In this document: positions 29,052 to 37,977 of the stretch, one piece after another
Layout of the letters: every line of letters begins with the position of its first letter
How positions within the stretch are numbered: position 1 is the first letter of the stretch
Notes under the pieces: generated by a model
Databases searched by the model: none
The model's input: only the letters and a program-made list of their open reading frames with translations
What the model was told of the DNA's origin: nothing
Program-made: the position numbers and the translations under genes
Assembly (NCBI GenBank): GCA_018401055.1
Contig: JAGYLB010000087.1
Coordinates: 1-64,000, forward strand
Reading direction: 5' to 3'
DNA length: 64,000 bases
Origin: Roseicyclus sp.
GTDB taxonomy: Bacteria; Pseudomonadota; Alphaproteobacteria; Rhodobacterales; Rhodobacteraceae

Positions 29052-29780
29052 ATGCCTTCGACGTCATCGGGCTTGCAAGCGCTGGCCACCAGCCGCGCCA
29101 CAGCCCTCATCCTCACGGTGCTTGCGCTCTACGCATCCAGCGTGGCGCAGGCGCTGGCCCATAACGTCACCCCGGGTGATGCGGGCTATATCCAGGAAAT
29201 CTGGGGGGTGCATATCATCCCCTTCATCTATCTCGGCGCCAAACACATGGTGACCGGCTACGACCACATCCTGTTCCTGCTGGGCGTCGTGTTCTTCCTC
29301 TACCAGATGAAGGACGTGGCCATCTATGTCAGCATCTTCGCCGTCGGCCATTCGGTGACGATGCTCTTGGGCGTCTGGTATGGCTGGGGCATCAACGCCT
29401 ACATCATCGACGCGATCATCGGCCTGTCGGTGGTCTACAAGGCGCTCGACAACCTGGGGGCCTATCAGAAATGGTTCGGGGTCCAGCCCGACACCAAGGC
29501 CGCGACGCTGATCTTCGGCCTGTTCCACGGCACGGGCTTGGCGAGCAAGATCCTCGAATACCAGATCGCCGAGGATGGCTTGCTCGCCAACCTCATCGCC
29601 TTCAACGTGGGTGTCGAGATCGGCCAGCTTCTGGCGCTGGCAGTCATCCTGATCGTCATGGGCTACTGGCGACGCAGCCCGAATTTCATGCGGCAGGCCA
29701 CGGTCGCCAACATCATCATGATCGCCCTTGGCGTGATCCTGACCGGTCAGCAGATCGCCGGTTACATCGCCTCGGCCTGA
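29052..29780 (+). CDS. HupE/UreJ-family nickel/cobalt permease
   Basis: A 242-residue membrane protein with a cleavable or anchor N-terminus and about six further helices. Conserved His/Asp elements of the HupE/UreJ group are present: HIIPFIYLGAKHMVTGYDHI, FAVGHSVTMLLGVW and FGLFHGTGLASKI. These proteins usually import Ni2+ or Co2+. CCGGAG is upstream of the ATG at 29052. It is followed after 16 bases by the anchor protein. Confidence 0.82.
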   Translation: MPSTSSGLQALATSRATALILTVLALYASSVAQALAHNVTPGDAGYIQEIWGVHIIPFIYLGAKHMVTGYDHILFLLGVVFFLYQMKDVAIYVSIFAVGHSVTMLLGVWYGWGINAYIIDAIIGLSVVYKALDNLGAYQKWFGVQPDTKAATLIFGLFHGTGLASKILEYQIAEDGLLANLIAFNVGVEIGQLLALAVILIVMGYWRRSPNFMRQATVANIIMIALGVILTGQQIAGYIASA

Positions 29781-29796
29781 CAGATTGGAGAGACAG

Positions 29797-30408
29797 ATGT
29801 ACAACGCACCCCAACCCCGCCCCGAGGATCTGCCCAGAAAGGCGCAGCTCTTCCGCTCCACGATCATGGCCGCCATCGGCGCGGTGGTGATCCTGGTCAC
29901 CGTCTATCTGCCTGCCGAACATGCCATCGACCCGACTGGCGTGGGCCGTGTCCTTGGCCTGACCGAGATGGGCGAGATCAAGCGTGAACTGGCTGAAGAG
30001 GCGGCGCAGGACGCGCTGATCCATGGCGACCAGTCGTCCAGCCTGATCGACAGCGTCTTCGGCCTGTTCGTCAGTGCAGCTTACGCTCAGGAAGCCTGGG
30101 CCGACACGGTCACCTTCACGCTCGACCCCGGCGCCACCGCCGAGATCAAGCTGGTGATGGAAGCGGGCGATGTGGCCCAATACGCGTGGATCGCGACGGG
30201 CGGGCGGATCAATTTCGATCTGCACGCCCATGGTGACGGCCAATCCATCGACTACGCCCGCGGCCGTGGCGAAACCGCAGGCGAGGGCAGCATCGAGGCC
30301 CCCTTCGCCGGCGAACACGGCTGGTTCTGGCGCAACCGCGACAGCTCGACCGTGACCGTCACGCTGCAACTGCGCGGCGTCTATGCCGAGGTCATCGAGA
30401 CCTACTGA
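29797..30408 (+). CDS. Transmembrane anchor protein linked to HupE/UreJ permease
   Basis: A 203-residue protein with one membrane helix (STIMAAIGAVVILVTVYL) and a soluble, probably periplasmic, domain with beta-type pattern (VTFTLDPGATAEIKLVMEAG, INFDLHAHGDG, GWFWRNRDSSTVTVTLQL). Proteins of this layout regularly follow HupE/UreJ-type genes. The role is probably to assist metal uptake, but no activity is known. Last gene of the plus-strand metal operon. Confidence 0.65.
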   Translation: MYNAPQPRPEDLPRKAQLFRSTIMAAIGAVVILVTVYLPAEHAIDPTGVGRVLGLTEMGEIKRELAEEAAQDALIHGDQSSSLIDSVFGLFVSAAYAQEAWADTVTFTLDPGATAEIKLVMEAGDVAQYAWIATGGRINFDLHAHGDGQSIDYARGRGETAGEGSIEAPFAGEHGWFWRNRDSSTVTVTLQLRGVYAEVIETY

Positions 30409-30567
30409 GACCCGTTACGGTCATTCGGGTATGTACACCGAGTGGCGCTTCCCGCCCACCGCGTCAAGCGAGGTCTCTGCCGCGACCAATCGGACCGCAC
30501 CGTCCCTATCGGAGAGGGCGGCGCGGTGGTCTCCTGCATGGCTGCTACGGGCATCAAGGGCACCCGC

Positions 30568-30873
30568 CTAACCCCTCCTTCCGAAACTTGCGCCCCCTTC
30601 CCTCTGCGCTCGCGCATCCAGCTCCCGTTCTGCCGCGCTGATGCTCCCCTCGGCCCGCACCGCCTCGGCCCAGACCGAGATCGGGAACCGCCCCTCGAAA
30701 TGCAGATCCCGTTCGATTCCCATGCCAAAGGGCAGCCGGATCGCCGCCATCTCGCTCAGCGACCAGGAGCCGAGCTCCGGGTAGCCCAGATCGGCGAGTC
30801 CGAAGAGGATATCTCCGTCCTCATCGAGCTCGGTGGCCAGCCAGGTGCCCTGGCCGAAGGGGTTTCGACATTG
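30568..30873 (-). pseudogene. DUF2958 protein remnant, N-terminus missing
   Basis: The minus strand encodes NPFGQGTWLATELDEDGDIL, GLADLGYPELGSWSLSEMAA and IRLPFGMGIERDLHFEGRFP, the C-terminal two thirds of DUF2958 proteins typical of plasmids and ICEs. The first roughly 25-30 residues are not found; upstream lies unrelated sequence. Together with the 5'-truncated DUF2493 gene it flanks the metal cluster. Confidence 0.65.
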
Positions 30874-31243
30874 TGCCTTTTCATGAAGGGTTTTCGACGG
30901 TCATGACCGAATTTCGGCACGGAGACTGGATCGTGAGTTCAGGGATTGATTGACGGCTTCCAGCTGCCCGACGGGAGAAAAGCCAAAAAAAACCGCGCCC
31001 GCAGAACCTCTCGGAGAAGAGCGTTCGGCCGTGACGGATGGGATGCGTCCAGACCATGGACCCGCGCCCCAATCTTAACGCAACACATTCGTTCTGAGAT
31101 CTAAGACACTGTTAATATTTTAATTAACTTCCAAAAAGACACCCGCCACTCCGCGGAACCCAACCCCTTGCCTTCCGACGACGGTTCTCGCTGTCGCATT
31201 CCGCAAGGCGGCCTTCTCGTCCATCCGGTAAGCCGAGGCTCCC
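30874..31243. other. AT-richer intergenic stretch
   Basis: No gene was recognised. Bases 31076-31140 are clearly lower in GC than the surroundings (for example TTAATATTTTAATTAAC), which suggests junction DNA of foreign origin. Confidence 0.35.
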
Positions 31244-32555
31244 CTAAAGACGCCCGCCCATCCGCAGCGCATTGCCTTCCACTAGCTCCGCCGTCTGTGC
31301 GGTGTAGCCTGCGGTTGCGCCGGGCAGACGCGCGACCGCCTCCGTCACACGGGCGCGGTTCGCGACTATCCCGTCGATCAGCTCTTGGACCCGGGTGAGC
31401 ACGTCCCTGGGGCGAAATCCGACGTCTTCGGCGATGGCCGCCCAATGCCTGGCCGCGATCCCCTCGGATGTGCGTTTCTTGCCGGCGATGTTCTGAGCAT
31501 AGGCCTGCACGACATGGGGCCATGCCAGCACGGAGGAGACATCGTAGAGCGGGGCGAGACGGGGCGGACCGGCGATCGGCAGGATCAGGGAGTAGTTCTT
31601 GGCATGGGCGTCGGCATGGGCGACGAGGATGTTGAAGATCACCTGGTCGAGCAGAGCCAGGGCATCTCGCGCACCGACATGCCGCCCCGTGCGCAAGAGG
31701 CTGGCGAGAGTCGAGCCCGGGCCGCGTGCCGCGCTCGTACTTCCGGCCCGGCGGCAGCCCGTTCGCCTGCGCGAAATCCTCCTGATGAAGGCGCTGCACC
31801 TGGCCCTGTCGCCCTAGCCTCCGGTCGAAGCGCAGCACGGCGATGGCAGAGCGGCCGGTGGCCCGCAGGATCGTCGCCTCGACCGCCGGGATGCCGATCG
31901 CTGCGGCCAGCCTGAGCGCACCACACCTCGTTCTCGGTCAGGCCGGGCAGGTTCGGATTGTCGGGCTTCACGATCAGGGTCGAGGGGGCGCCGTGCAGGG
32001 GCACGGCCAGGACATCGCCCGGTTCAGGCAGCCGCAAGACCGGATGGCCCTCCGGGTCCAGCACCGCGAGGGCGGGATTTCTCTCCGTCCGCCTGCCAGC
32101 GATTGCCGAACCCCCTCTTCTCCCGCCAGAAAGGGGCGTCGACCGAGGTCCTCGAAATGGCGCTCCAACGCCTCGGCCGGGTCGTCCAGGCCGTAAAGGT
32201 CGGTCAGCGGCCGCCAGGCCCAGCGAGCGCGATCCGTGGGCACGCCGAAGGACAAGGCCCCCGCCGTATCCCCGCCGATCTGTTCCAGCAGGGCCAGCAC
32301 ATCCGACTGGTCAAGCCCCAGGGAGCGGGTCAGGATGCGGAGCCGCTCCTCTTCCGGCAGTAGGTTCGCGAGCCAGGGTGCGATGACCTCGGAGGGATAG
32401 GGCGCGGCGCGCAGGGGCATCGTGACCGAAAGCGGAAAGGCCCCGTCGGCCAGACGCCAGCGCGCGGTGTAGCGCAGCGACAGCGCCCCATCGGCGGCGA
32501 CCTCTATGTCCGCAACATGGAGAGCATCGAACCAGATCGGGACCTGCCGTATCAC
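31244..32555 (-). CDS. hipA: HipA-like toxin kinase (several frameshifts)
   Basis: A serine/threonine kinase of the HipBA toxin-antitoxin class; HipA proteins phosphorylate translation factors such as GltX. The N-terminal domain is intact (IWFDALHVADIEVAADGALS, VIAPWLANLLPEEERLR). Further motifs lie in other frames: STLIVKPDNPNLPGLTENE (ATP region), VAHADAHAKNYSLIL (catalytic Asp/Asn loop) and LAPLYDVSS (metal-binding Asp). At least three indels separate them. The GTG start overlaps the hipB stop (GTGA). The toxin may be dead or the frameshifts artefactual. Confidence 0.75.
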
Positions 32556-32842
32556 AGGAAGCCCTTCAGGTCGTAGCCCTCACCGACGTCCGGGCTTCCC
32601 TCTTCCCGGCCCCCTTTCCCTTCCGCCAGCAGAACCTCCAGGGGCAGGCGCAAGGCTGCCGCGATCCGGGCAAGGGTCGTCAGCCGGACATCCCGCTTTC
32701 CGGTCTCGATCAGCGACAGCGCCGGACCACTGATCCCGCAGAGGCGGGCGAGCTGGTCAAGGGTGAGCCCTTCCGTCACGCGCCGCGCACGGATCCGCTG
32801 CCCGACCTCGGTCAGAAGCTGCGCGTCAGGTTCGGGTGTCAT
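32552..32842 (-). CDS. hipB: HipB-like HTH antitoxin
   Basis: A 96-residue XRE-family DNA-binding protein with the HTH at about residues 14-66 (VGQRIRARRVTEGLTLDQLA, GISGPALSLIETGKRDV) and a short acidic tail. It should neutralise the kinase and repress the operon. It is immediately upstream of, and overlaps, hipA, with three matching palindromes in front. Confidence 0.88.
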   Translation of the reverse strand: MTPEPDAQLLTEVGQRIRARRVTEGLTLDQLARLCGISGPALSLIETGKRDVRLTTLARIAAALRLPLEVLLAEGKGGREEGSPDVGEGYDLKGFL

Positions 32843-32864
32843 GGCCTGCGCCTCCTGAGATGAC

Positions 32865-32880
32865 TTACCGTTTACGGTAA
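32865..32880. promoter_or_regulatory. hipB operator O1
   Basis: TTACCGTTTACGGTAA is a near-perfect palindrome (TTACCG/CGGTAA around TTTA), 22 bases upstream of the hipB start. Confidence 0.7.
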
Positions 32881-32914
32881 TTTCTAGAGGCAGTGTGAGC
32901 GGAACGCAAGAAAC

Positions 32915-32930
32915 TTATCTTTTTCGGTAA
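32915..32930. promoter_or_regulatory. hipB operator O2
   Basis: TTATCTTTTTCGGTAA matches O1 at 13 of 16 positions and begins exactly 50 bases from it. Confidence 0.65.
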
Positions 32931-32964
32931 GATCGAGCGGCAGGGCTGGCATCCGATGGCTGAT

Positions 32965-32980
32965 TTACCTTATGCGATAA
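32965..32980. promoter_or_regulatory. hipB operator O3
   Basis: TTACCTTATGCGATAA matches O1 at 12 of 16 positions and begins exactly 50 bases from O2. Confidence 0.6.
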
Positions 32981-33151
32981 GAACGCCCATGGATGGACTT
33001 CAGATGAACCACTGAGGGTCAAGCCTGCAAGGGCGATGCGGCGTCAGCTCCGGCGTGCGGGTTGCGGTGAACGGCAGAACCCTTTTCGCGCACTCGCTTT
33101 TGCTTCATCAGGTCGCATTATCGGGTCGTTCTTGCCAAGGTAATGCCTATA

Positions 33152-33199
33152 TGCTATATAGCTTTCAAGACATGATGCTATATAGCTTTCAAGACATGA
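33152..33199 (+). repeat. Tandem 24-bp direct repeat before higB
   Basis: Two exact copies of a 24-base unit, each containing the perfect palindrome GCTATATAGC (33153-33162 and 33177-33186). It ends 7 bases before the toxin start, and its TATATA could be a promoter -10 region, so it is probably the autoregulatory operator of the toxin-antitoxin pair. Confidence 0.75.
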
Positions 33200-33206
33200 G
33201 GGTCAT

Positions 33207-33551
33207 ATGCCCTGGGCCGTTTCTTTTTCGGAGGAGTTCGAGCCCGAGTTCGACGCACTCCCGCAGCAGGTTCAGGACGCGATCCTCGCGCGCGCTACTT
33301 CTCGAGTGCGAGGGGCCGACGCTCGGCCGACCGCATGCCGACACTCTAACCGGGTCGAAGCATACGAACATGAAGGAATTGCGTCGCAACGCGGCGTGTG
33401 GCGCATCGCCTTCGCATTCGATCCTGACCAGCAGGCGATCCTGCTCGTCGGCGGGGACAAGTCAGGCGTGAACGAGAAGCGCTTCTACAGGCAGCTGATC
33501 GCACGGCCCGATGAGCGGTTCGACCGCCATCTGGCTGAGGGCAAAGGATAA
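33207..33551 (+). CDS. HigB/RelE-type toxin (two compensating frameshifts)
   Basis: A 114-residue ribosome-dependent mRNA interferase of the phage Gp49-like/HigB family. The ends are in one frame (WAVSFSEEFEPEFDALPQQV; GVWRIAFAFDPDQQAILLVG, DKSGVNEKRFYRQLI). The middle is correct only in another frame (GPTLGRPHADTLTGSKHTN, MKELRRN). Two indels near 33295 and 33392 cancel, so the open frame survives but about 30 central residues are wrong. The antitoxin gene follows 5 bases later. Confidence 0.75.
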   Translation: MPWAVSFSEEFEPEFDALPQQVQDAILARATSRVRGADARPTACRHSNRVEAYEHEGIASQRGVWRIAFAFDPDQQAILLVGGDKSGVNEKRFYRQLIARPDERFDRHLAEGKG

Positions 33552-33556
33552 GGACC

Positions 33557-33919
33557 ATGGCACGGACCCTGTAAGACAAGCTGGCAGCGATCGAGCCGGC
33601 CCGTCGCGCCGGCATCGAGGCCGAGGCGGACAGGCTCCACACCGAGTACCTGACGCTGCAGGAGCTTCGGAAAGCCAAGGACCTGACGCAGGTCCAGCTG
33701 GCGGAAACCCTCGGCATTCAGCAGGCGACTGTCGCGAAGTACGAGCGCCAGAGCGATCTGCTAGTCTCGACCTTGTCGAGCTATGTGCGCGCGATGGGCG
33801 GCTCGCTCAAGCTGGTGGTCGAATTTCCCGGGAAGGCACCGGTGGCCATCGGGGGGCTCGGGGAGACCGAGGAACCACGCCGTCGCCGTCGTGCCGCGCG
33901 CGAGGATGAGCGCGGATGA
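33557..33919 (+). pseudogene. HigA-type HTH antitoxin with an early stop codon
   Basis: The frame from ATG 33557 reads MARTL, then TAA at 33572, then DKLAAIEPARRAGIEAEADR. An XRE HTH domain follows (LRKAKDLTQVQLAETLGIQQ, ATVAKYERQSDLLVSTLSSY) and a basic tail. CAA to TAA is the simplest explanation of the stop. The present end (DERG then TGA) lies inside the left inverted repeat of the IS256 element. Without the insertion the frame would run on for five codons (AALRP). No good restart codon was seen after 33572. Confidence 0.7.
33907..33914. repeat. Left target-site duplication of the IS256 element
   Basis: TGAGCGCG directly abuts the left inverted repeat; the identical copy is at 35277-35284. 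Confidence 0.85.
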
Positions 33920-35276
33920 CGTCCCGGGAAGTGGTGTAGCTCACCGAGGGCCTCGCGCTCACTGGCGGGCCGAACTGGTCAGTCGGTCTAAGCAGCAGGC
34001 AGGCTGACGTTGAGATCATCGCAGACCGGCGCGAGCGTTTCCAGTGTCATGTATCTGGCGCGCTGGACCGTCCATTCCTCGGTCTGCTCCATCAGGATTG
34101 CGCCGACGAGGCGGCGGATCGATGCCTCGTTCGGGAATATCCCGACGACATCGGTGCGCCGCTTGATTTCGCCGTTCAGGCGCTCGATCGGGTTTGTGCT
34201 GTGCAGCTTGGTTCGATGTTGCGCAGGGAAGGTCATGTAGGCCAGCACGTCCTCTTCGGCGGTATCCATGAGTGTGGCCAGCTTCGGGAGCTTGCCGCGC
34301 ATCTGGTCGGCCACCAGGCGCCACTGGGCCTTGGCTGCCGTGTGGTCCGGCTGTGCGAAGGCGGTGGCGATGAAGGCCGAGACCACCCTGCGGCTGTTCT
34401 TGCCGGCATGGGCGAGAGCATTGCGCTGGAAATGCACCCGGCATCGCTGCCAACTCGTGGACAGGACGCGGGCCGTCGCGGCCTTGATCCCTTCATGTGC
34501 GTCGCTGATGACCAGCTTCACCCCGCCGAGACCCCGCCGCACGAGGTCCCGGAGGAACTCGGTCCAGAACGGCTCGGCTTCGGAGGCGCCGATGGCCATG
34601 CCCAGGACCTCACGACGCCCATCGGTGTTGACGCCGACCGCAAGGGTGACGGCCACAGACACGATCCGCCCGCCCTGGCGCACCTTGAGGTAGGTGGCAT
34701 CGATCCAGAGATAGGGCCATTCGCCCTCGATCGGCCGGGTCAGGAAGGCATCGACACGTTCGTCGATCTCTTCGCAGAGACGGCTGACCTGGCTCTTCGA
34801 GATCCCGGTGCCGCCCATCGCCTGCACGAGGTCGTCCATCGAGCGCGTCGATACGCCATGAACATAGGCCTCCCGGATCACGGCCGTGAGGGCCCTCTCG
34901 ACCGAGCGCCGCGGCTCCAGGAAGGACGGGAAGTAGGAGCCGGTGCGCAGCCGCGGGATGCGCAGCTCGACGCTTCCCGCCCGGGTCTCCCAATCCCGAT
35001 CACGGTAGCCGTTGCGCTGCGCCAGCCGCTCGCTGCTCTTCTCGCCATAGTCAGCGCCTGTCCTGGCGCCAACCTCCAGCTCCATTAAGCGTTCGGCCGC
35101 GAAGCCGATCATCTCGCGCAGCAGGTCAGCATCGGCGCTCTTCTCCATCAGCGCGCGGAGGTCCATCATGGGTTTGGTCATCGGGGCATCCCTCGGTTCA
35201 GGTTGGTTGTCGCAACCCGACCCTACCGAGAAACCCGATGGCCACCGCAAGCTACACCACGCCTGGGGACGTCATC
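33915..35276 (-). mobile_element. IS256-family insertion sequence, complete
   Basis: A 1362-bp element with imperfect terminal inverted repeats at 33915-33941 and 35250-35276 (GATGACGTCCC, five variable bases, GTGGTGTAGCT) enclosing one transposase. It is flanked by the 8-bp direct repeat TGAGCGCG at 33907-33914 and 35277-35284, the target-site duplication length expected for IS256. The intact duplication and uninterrupted transposase show a recent insertion. Confidence 0.92.
33988..35181 (-). CDS. IS256-family (Mutator-type) transposase
   Basis: A 397-residue DDE transposase. Catalytic region pieces are WPYLWIDATYLKVRQGGRIV (first Asp), GVKLVISDAHEGIKAA (second Asp) and STNPIERLNGEIKRRTDVVG (Glu). 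CRVHFQRNALAHAGK is the usual family block between the second Asp and the Glu. The start at 35181 (MTKPMMDLRALMEKS) agrees with typical length. Unlike most neighbours it has no frameshift. Confidence 0.95.
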   Translation of the reverse strand: MTKPMMDLRALMEKSADADLLREMIGFAAERLMELEVGARTGADYGEKSSERLAQRNGYRDRDWETRAGSVELRIPRLRTGSYFPSFLEPRRSVERALTAVIREAYVHGVSTRSMDDLVQAMGGTGISKSQVSRLCEEIDERVDAFLTRPIEGEWPYLWIDATYLKVRQGGRIVSVAVTLAVGVNTDGRREVLGMAIGASEAEPFWTEFLRDLVRRGLGGVKLVISDAHEGIKAATARVLSTSWQRCRVHFQRNALAHAGKNSRRVVSAFIATAFAQPDHTAAKAQWRLVADQMRGKLPKLATLMDTAEEDVLAYMTFPAQHRTKLHSTNPIERLNGEIKRRTDVVGIFPNEASIRRLVGAILMEQTEEWTVQRARYMTLETLAPVCDDLNVSLPAA

Positions 35277-35284
35277 TGAGCGCG

Positions 35285-36121
35285 CAGCATTGCGCCCCTG
35301 ATCATTCGCAGGTTGGTTCCCCGTCGCCTCTCGGTTGAGGCAGGTTGACCAGCCGTCGCAACACGTCAGCGCGGAGTCCGCCCAACTGCACTTGCGCCAA
35401 GGTCTCGGCATCAGGACCCCGCCCGCGCCGTTGCAAAAGTTCGGCGGATGGCATCCTCGTCAGTTCCCTCGGCTAGATTCCCGCGTCGGGTTTCGTCCAG
35501 ACCGGTCGTCAGGAGAGCACGCAGATCGGCAGCAAGCTTCCATACGCTTACGTAAGGTATCATTTTTCGATACTTTATGCGTGTGGAAAGCAATCAACGT
35601 CATGCTCGGGACTACATCACCGAGGTCGCGAGCGGCGGGCGCCATAGCTTTACGACCACTGAAGCCCAAGCCTGGCTCCACGGAATACGATGATCGGATG
35701 ATGGACATGCTGCGGGCGTTGAGACCTCCCAAAGGCTTTTCATTGCCGCTCCGGCATTAGTCCCTGTCCGAATTTGTCACCCATGCCGTCATGGTTGGTC
35801 CCTCGACCTGAACGAGGGCCGGGATCAATGTTCCCCGCTGCCTTTCGGAAGGGGCAGGTTGGCCAGCTGTCGCGGCAGGTCAAGACGCTTCGCGGGCAGA
35901 TCGACCGGCGGCGAATCGGCTTTCGGACCGGGCAATTCCTACTCTTGCCCATTGGCGATGGTGCCAGGTCCGGCGAAGATTGTCGTCTCGCCAGTCCCTG
36001 CGGCGCGCGGTTGCTTTCGATCAGGTCTCAGGCGGTGCCGATGAAGGCTGAAATTACGCCGCGAGACGGGCCGCCAATTGCACTTCTCTCACCCCGGTCA
36101 GTGCCGTGGTCGGTCCAGAAT
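35285..36121. other. Gene-poor stretch between the IS and the HTH-membrane gene
   Basis: Apart from the short AbiEi-like ORF below, nothing was recognised. Two similar segments, about 35325-35370 and 35840-35885 (sharing GGCAGGTTG.CCAGC.GTCGC), may be diverged copies of one gene end on the minus strand. Bases 35281-35300 contain the original 3' end of higA. Confidence 0.35.
35577..35693 (+). pseudogene. AbiEi-type antitoxin/regulator N-terminal remnant
   Basis: A 38-codon ORF (MRVESNQRHARDYITEVASG, GRHSFTTTEAQAWLHGIR) resembles the N-terminal winged-helix start of type IV AbiEi-like antitoxins, but it ends before the rest of the domain. An inverted repeat (AAGGTATC/GATACTTT, 35554-35576) lies right in front, as expected for an autoregulated promoter. 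No AbiEii toxin is nearby. Confidence 0.4.
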
Positions 36122-37814
36122 CTAGAGAGCAATGACCAGTATGTTCTCTAGGACGCCCTCGCCCATGAAAAGAAGCACGGGTGGCAAGGCGGCAAGCCCG
36201 AGCCATGCGGCCCAGAACAGGACGAAGCGGCCCGGCAACGCCAGTGCCGTTCCCATGTCGATCGCGCCCCTCGGGTCCGGGTTGGCGAGGCGCGCCGCGG
36301 CAGGAGCCTCCAGAACGCGGTACGTGAGCCAGCCGGCCAAGGCCGGTGCCACGACGGCCACGAAGTGACCATAGGTCCAGGCAATCGTGGACAGCACCAT
36401 GAGCCCCAGCCACAGCCCCGTTCCCCACAAATCGGCGAGGCTGGCGGCAAGGAAGCCCCTGCCGTCGATGTCGCCGGCGAAGGCCCTGTCGGTCAGGGCA
36501 AGCCCGGCGCCGATCACCTTGACGGTGACCAGCATCAGCACCACCGCCATCACAAGGTCCAGAAGCCCGAGGGTCAGCGCCAATCGCACGGACTTTCCGG
36601 ATGACAGGAGCCTGCGTCCCAGCCAATGGCTCGCCCCCAGGGACAGGTAGTCCGTCAGCGCATTGGCGAACGGCAGGGCGAGCCACATCACAGCCACCAG
36701 CCCCGCGCTCCTGGCCCCTGTTCCCGCAAGCTCCTGGGCGATGATCAGACCGCTGCAGACGAGGATTGCCCCTACGGCCACCCCGGCCCCTGCTCCGGCG
36801 GAGTTGCCCGGAGGCGCGGGACGGCGCGGCGCGAGCCATGAGGCTGGATGCGAGGCCAGCTCCACCTCCGATGGTCGCGCCGATCACCGATGCCTCCCAC
36901 GTCGTCAGATCGCTGCCCGTCGCCATGATCCCGGCGCTGGTGCCCGAAATAAGCCCGCCGCAAAGCCCGGCCAGCATCGCCGTGCGCGGAGGCAGGTTGG
37001 CGACGGCCCAGAAGCAGAGCACGGCAAAGAAGACCGCGACCGCCACGGGTTCCCTGGTGATCATTGCCACCACGGTGCAAGCGACGGCGGCCAGCAGCGC
37101 GGCAAGCCCGAGGCGGAGGCCATGTGTCTGCCAAGACACCCCGAGTGTGCCGACATCGCGCAACAGCCGGACGCAGATCGCCCCCGCCACGAGCAGGAAA
37201 GCGATCGTTCCGAGCGCCGTGACCCAGGCAAGGCCCCCGGTCGCCCAGAGCGGCGCGACGAAGGGCGCGACCTCTCCGATCGCCTGCCGGCCATGCCCCA
37301 AAGCAAGCAGCCCCGCGAATACGACATAGACGAAGGCGAAGGTGAAGGAGATCGCCAGACTGCACAGGCTGAAGGGCCCGCCGGTCCAGTGCCACAGGGT
37401 CTTCAGCCCGTTACCCAGACGCCGGAAGTAGACATCAGAGACGGCATCTTCGAGCTGTCGGGCGAGCTGCGCGTTGAAGACCCTGACGAGGGCGGCCTCG
37501 GTTTCCGCCGGGACTTGAGCGGTCAGCCGGTCTTCGAGCGTGGCAATCCGGGACTCGAGCGGAGAGACATAGCCCTCCTCCTGCCAGCGCAGTCCGAGCG
37601 GCACGTCCTCTACCGAAAGGTCCAGCGCGGCGGCGAGTTTCTTCGCCGTTGCCGGCGTGATGCTGGCCAGCCGGCCATTCTCGAGCGCCGAGATGTAGGA
37701 CTTGCGATCGGGGTTGCCGAATGCGGCTGCCGCCAGCGCCTCCTGGCTCAGCGTCACATCTTCGCGCCGGGCCCGGACCTGCCGACCGAACGCTTGCGTC
37801 TCGTTCTCGCGCAT
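36122..37814 (-). CDS. XRE-type HTH domain fused to a polytopic membrane domain (one frameshift)
   Basis: About 563 residues. Residues 1-75 form an HTH (FGRQVRARREDVTLSQEALA, RKSYISALENGRLASITPAT). A linker with coiled-coil character follows (SPLESRIATLEDRLTAQVPA), then some ten to twelve hydrophobic helices over the remaining 430 residues. Removing one base near 36815 joins the halves (APPGNSAGAGAGVAVGAILV). The layout suggests a membrane-bound transcription regulator. It is divergent from the repeat protein at 37978. I do not recognise a named family. Confidence 0.65.
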
Positions 37815-37977
37815 ACGGCCAATGGTTGAGGTTACACCGCTACGTCACCCCATATCACTTCCGCGCGTGAAAACAAAGGAGTGTGCTGGCAGCCATGATC
37901 CACGCCGGGTCCAGCGGTCAACCTTCCTCAAGGTCGCGCGGTGTGGCGGTGCGTTGTCTTGAACGAGGAGCTGCGAC

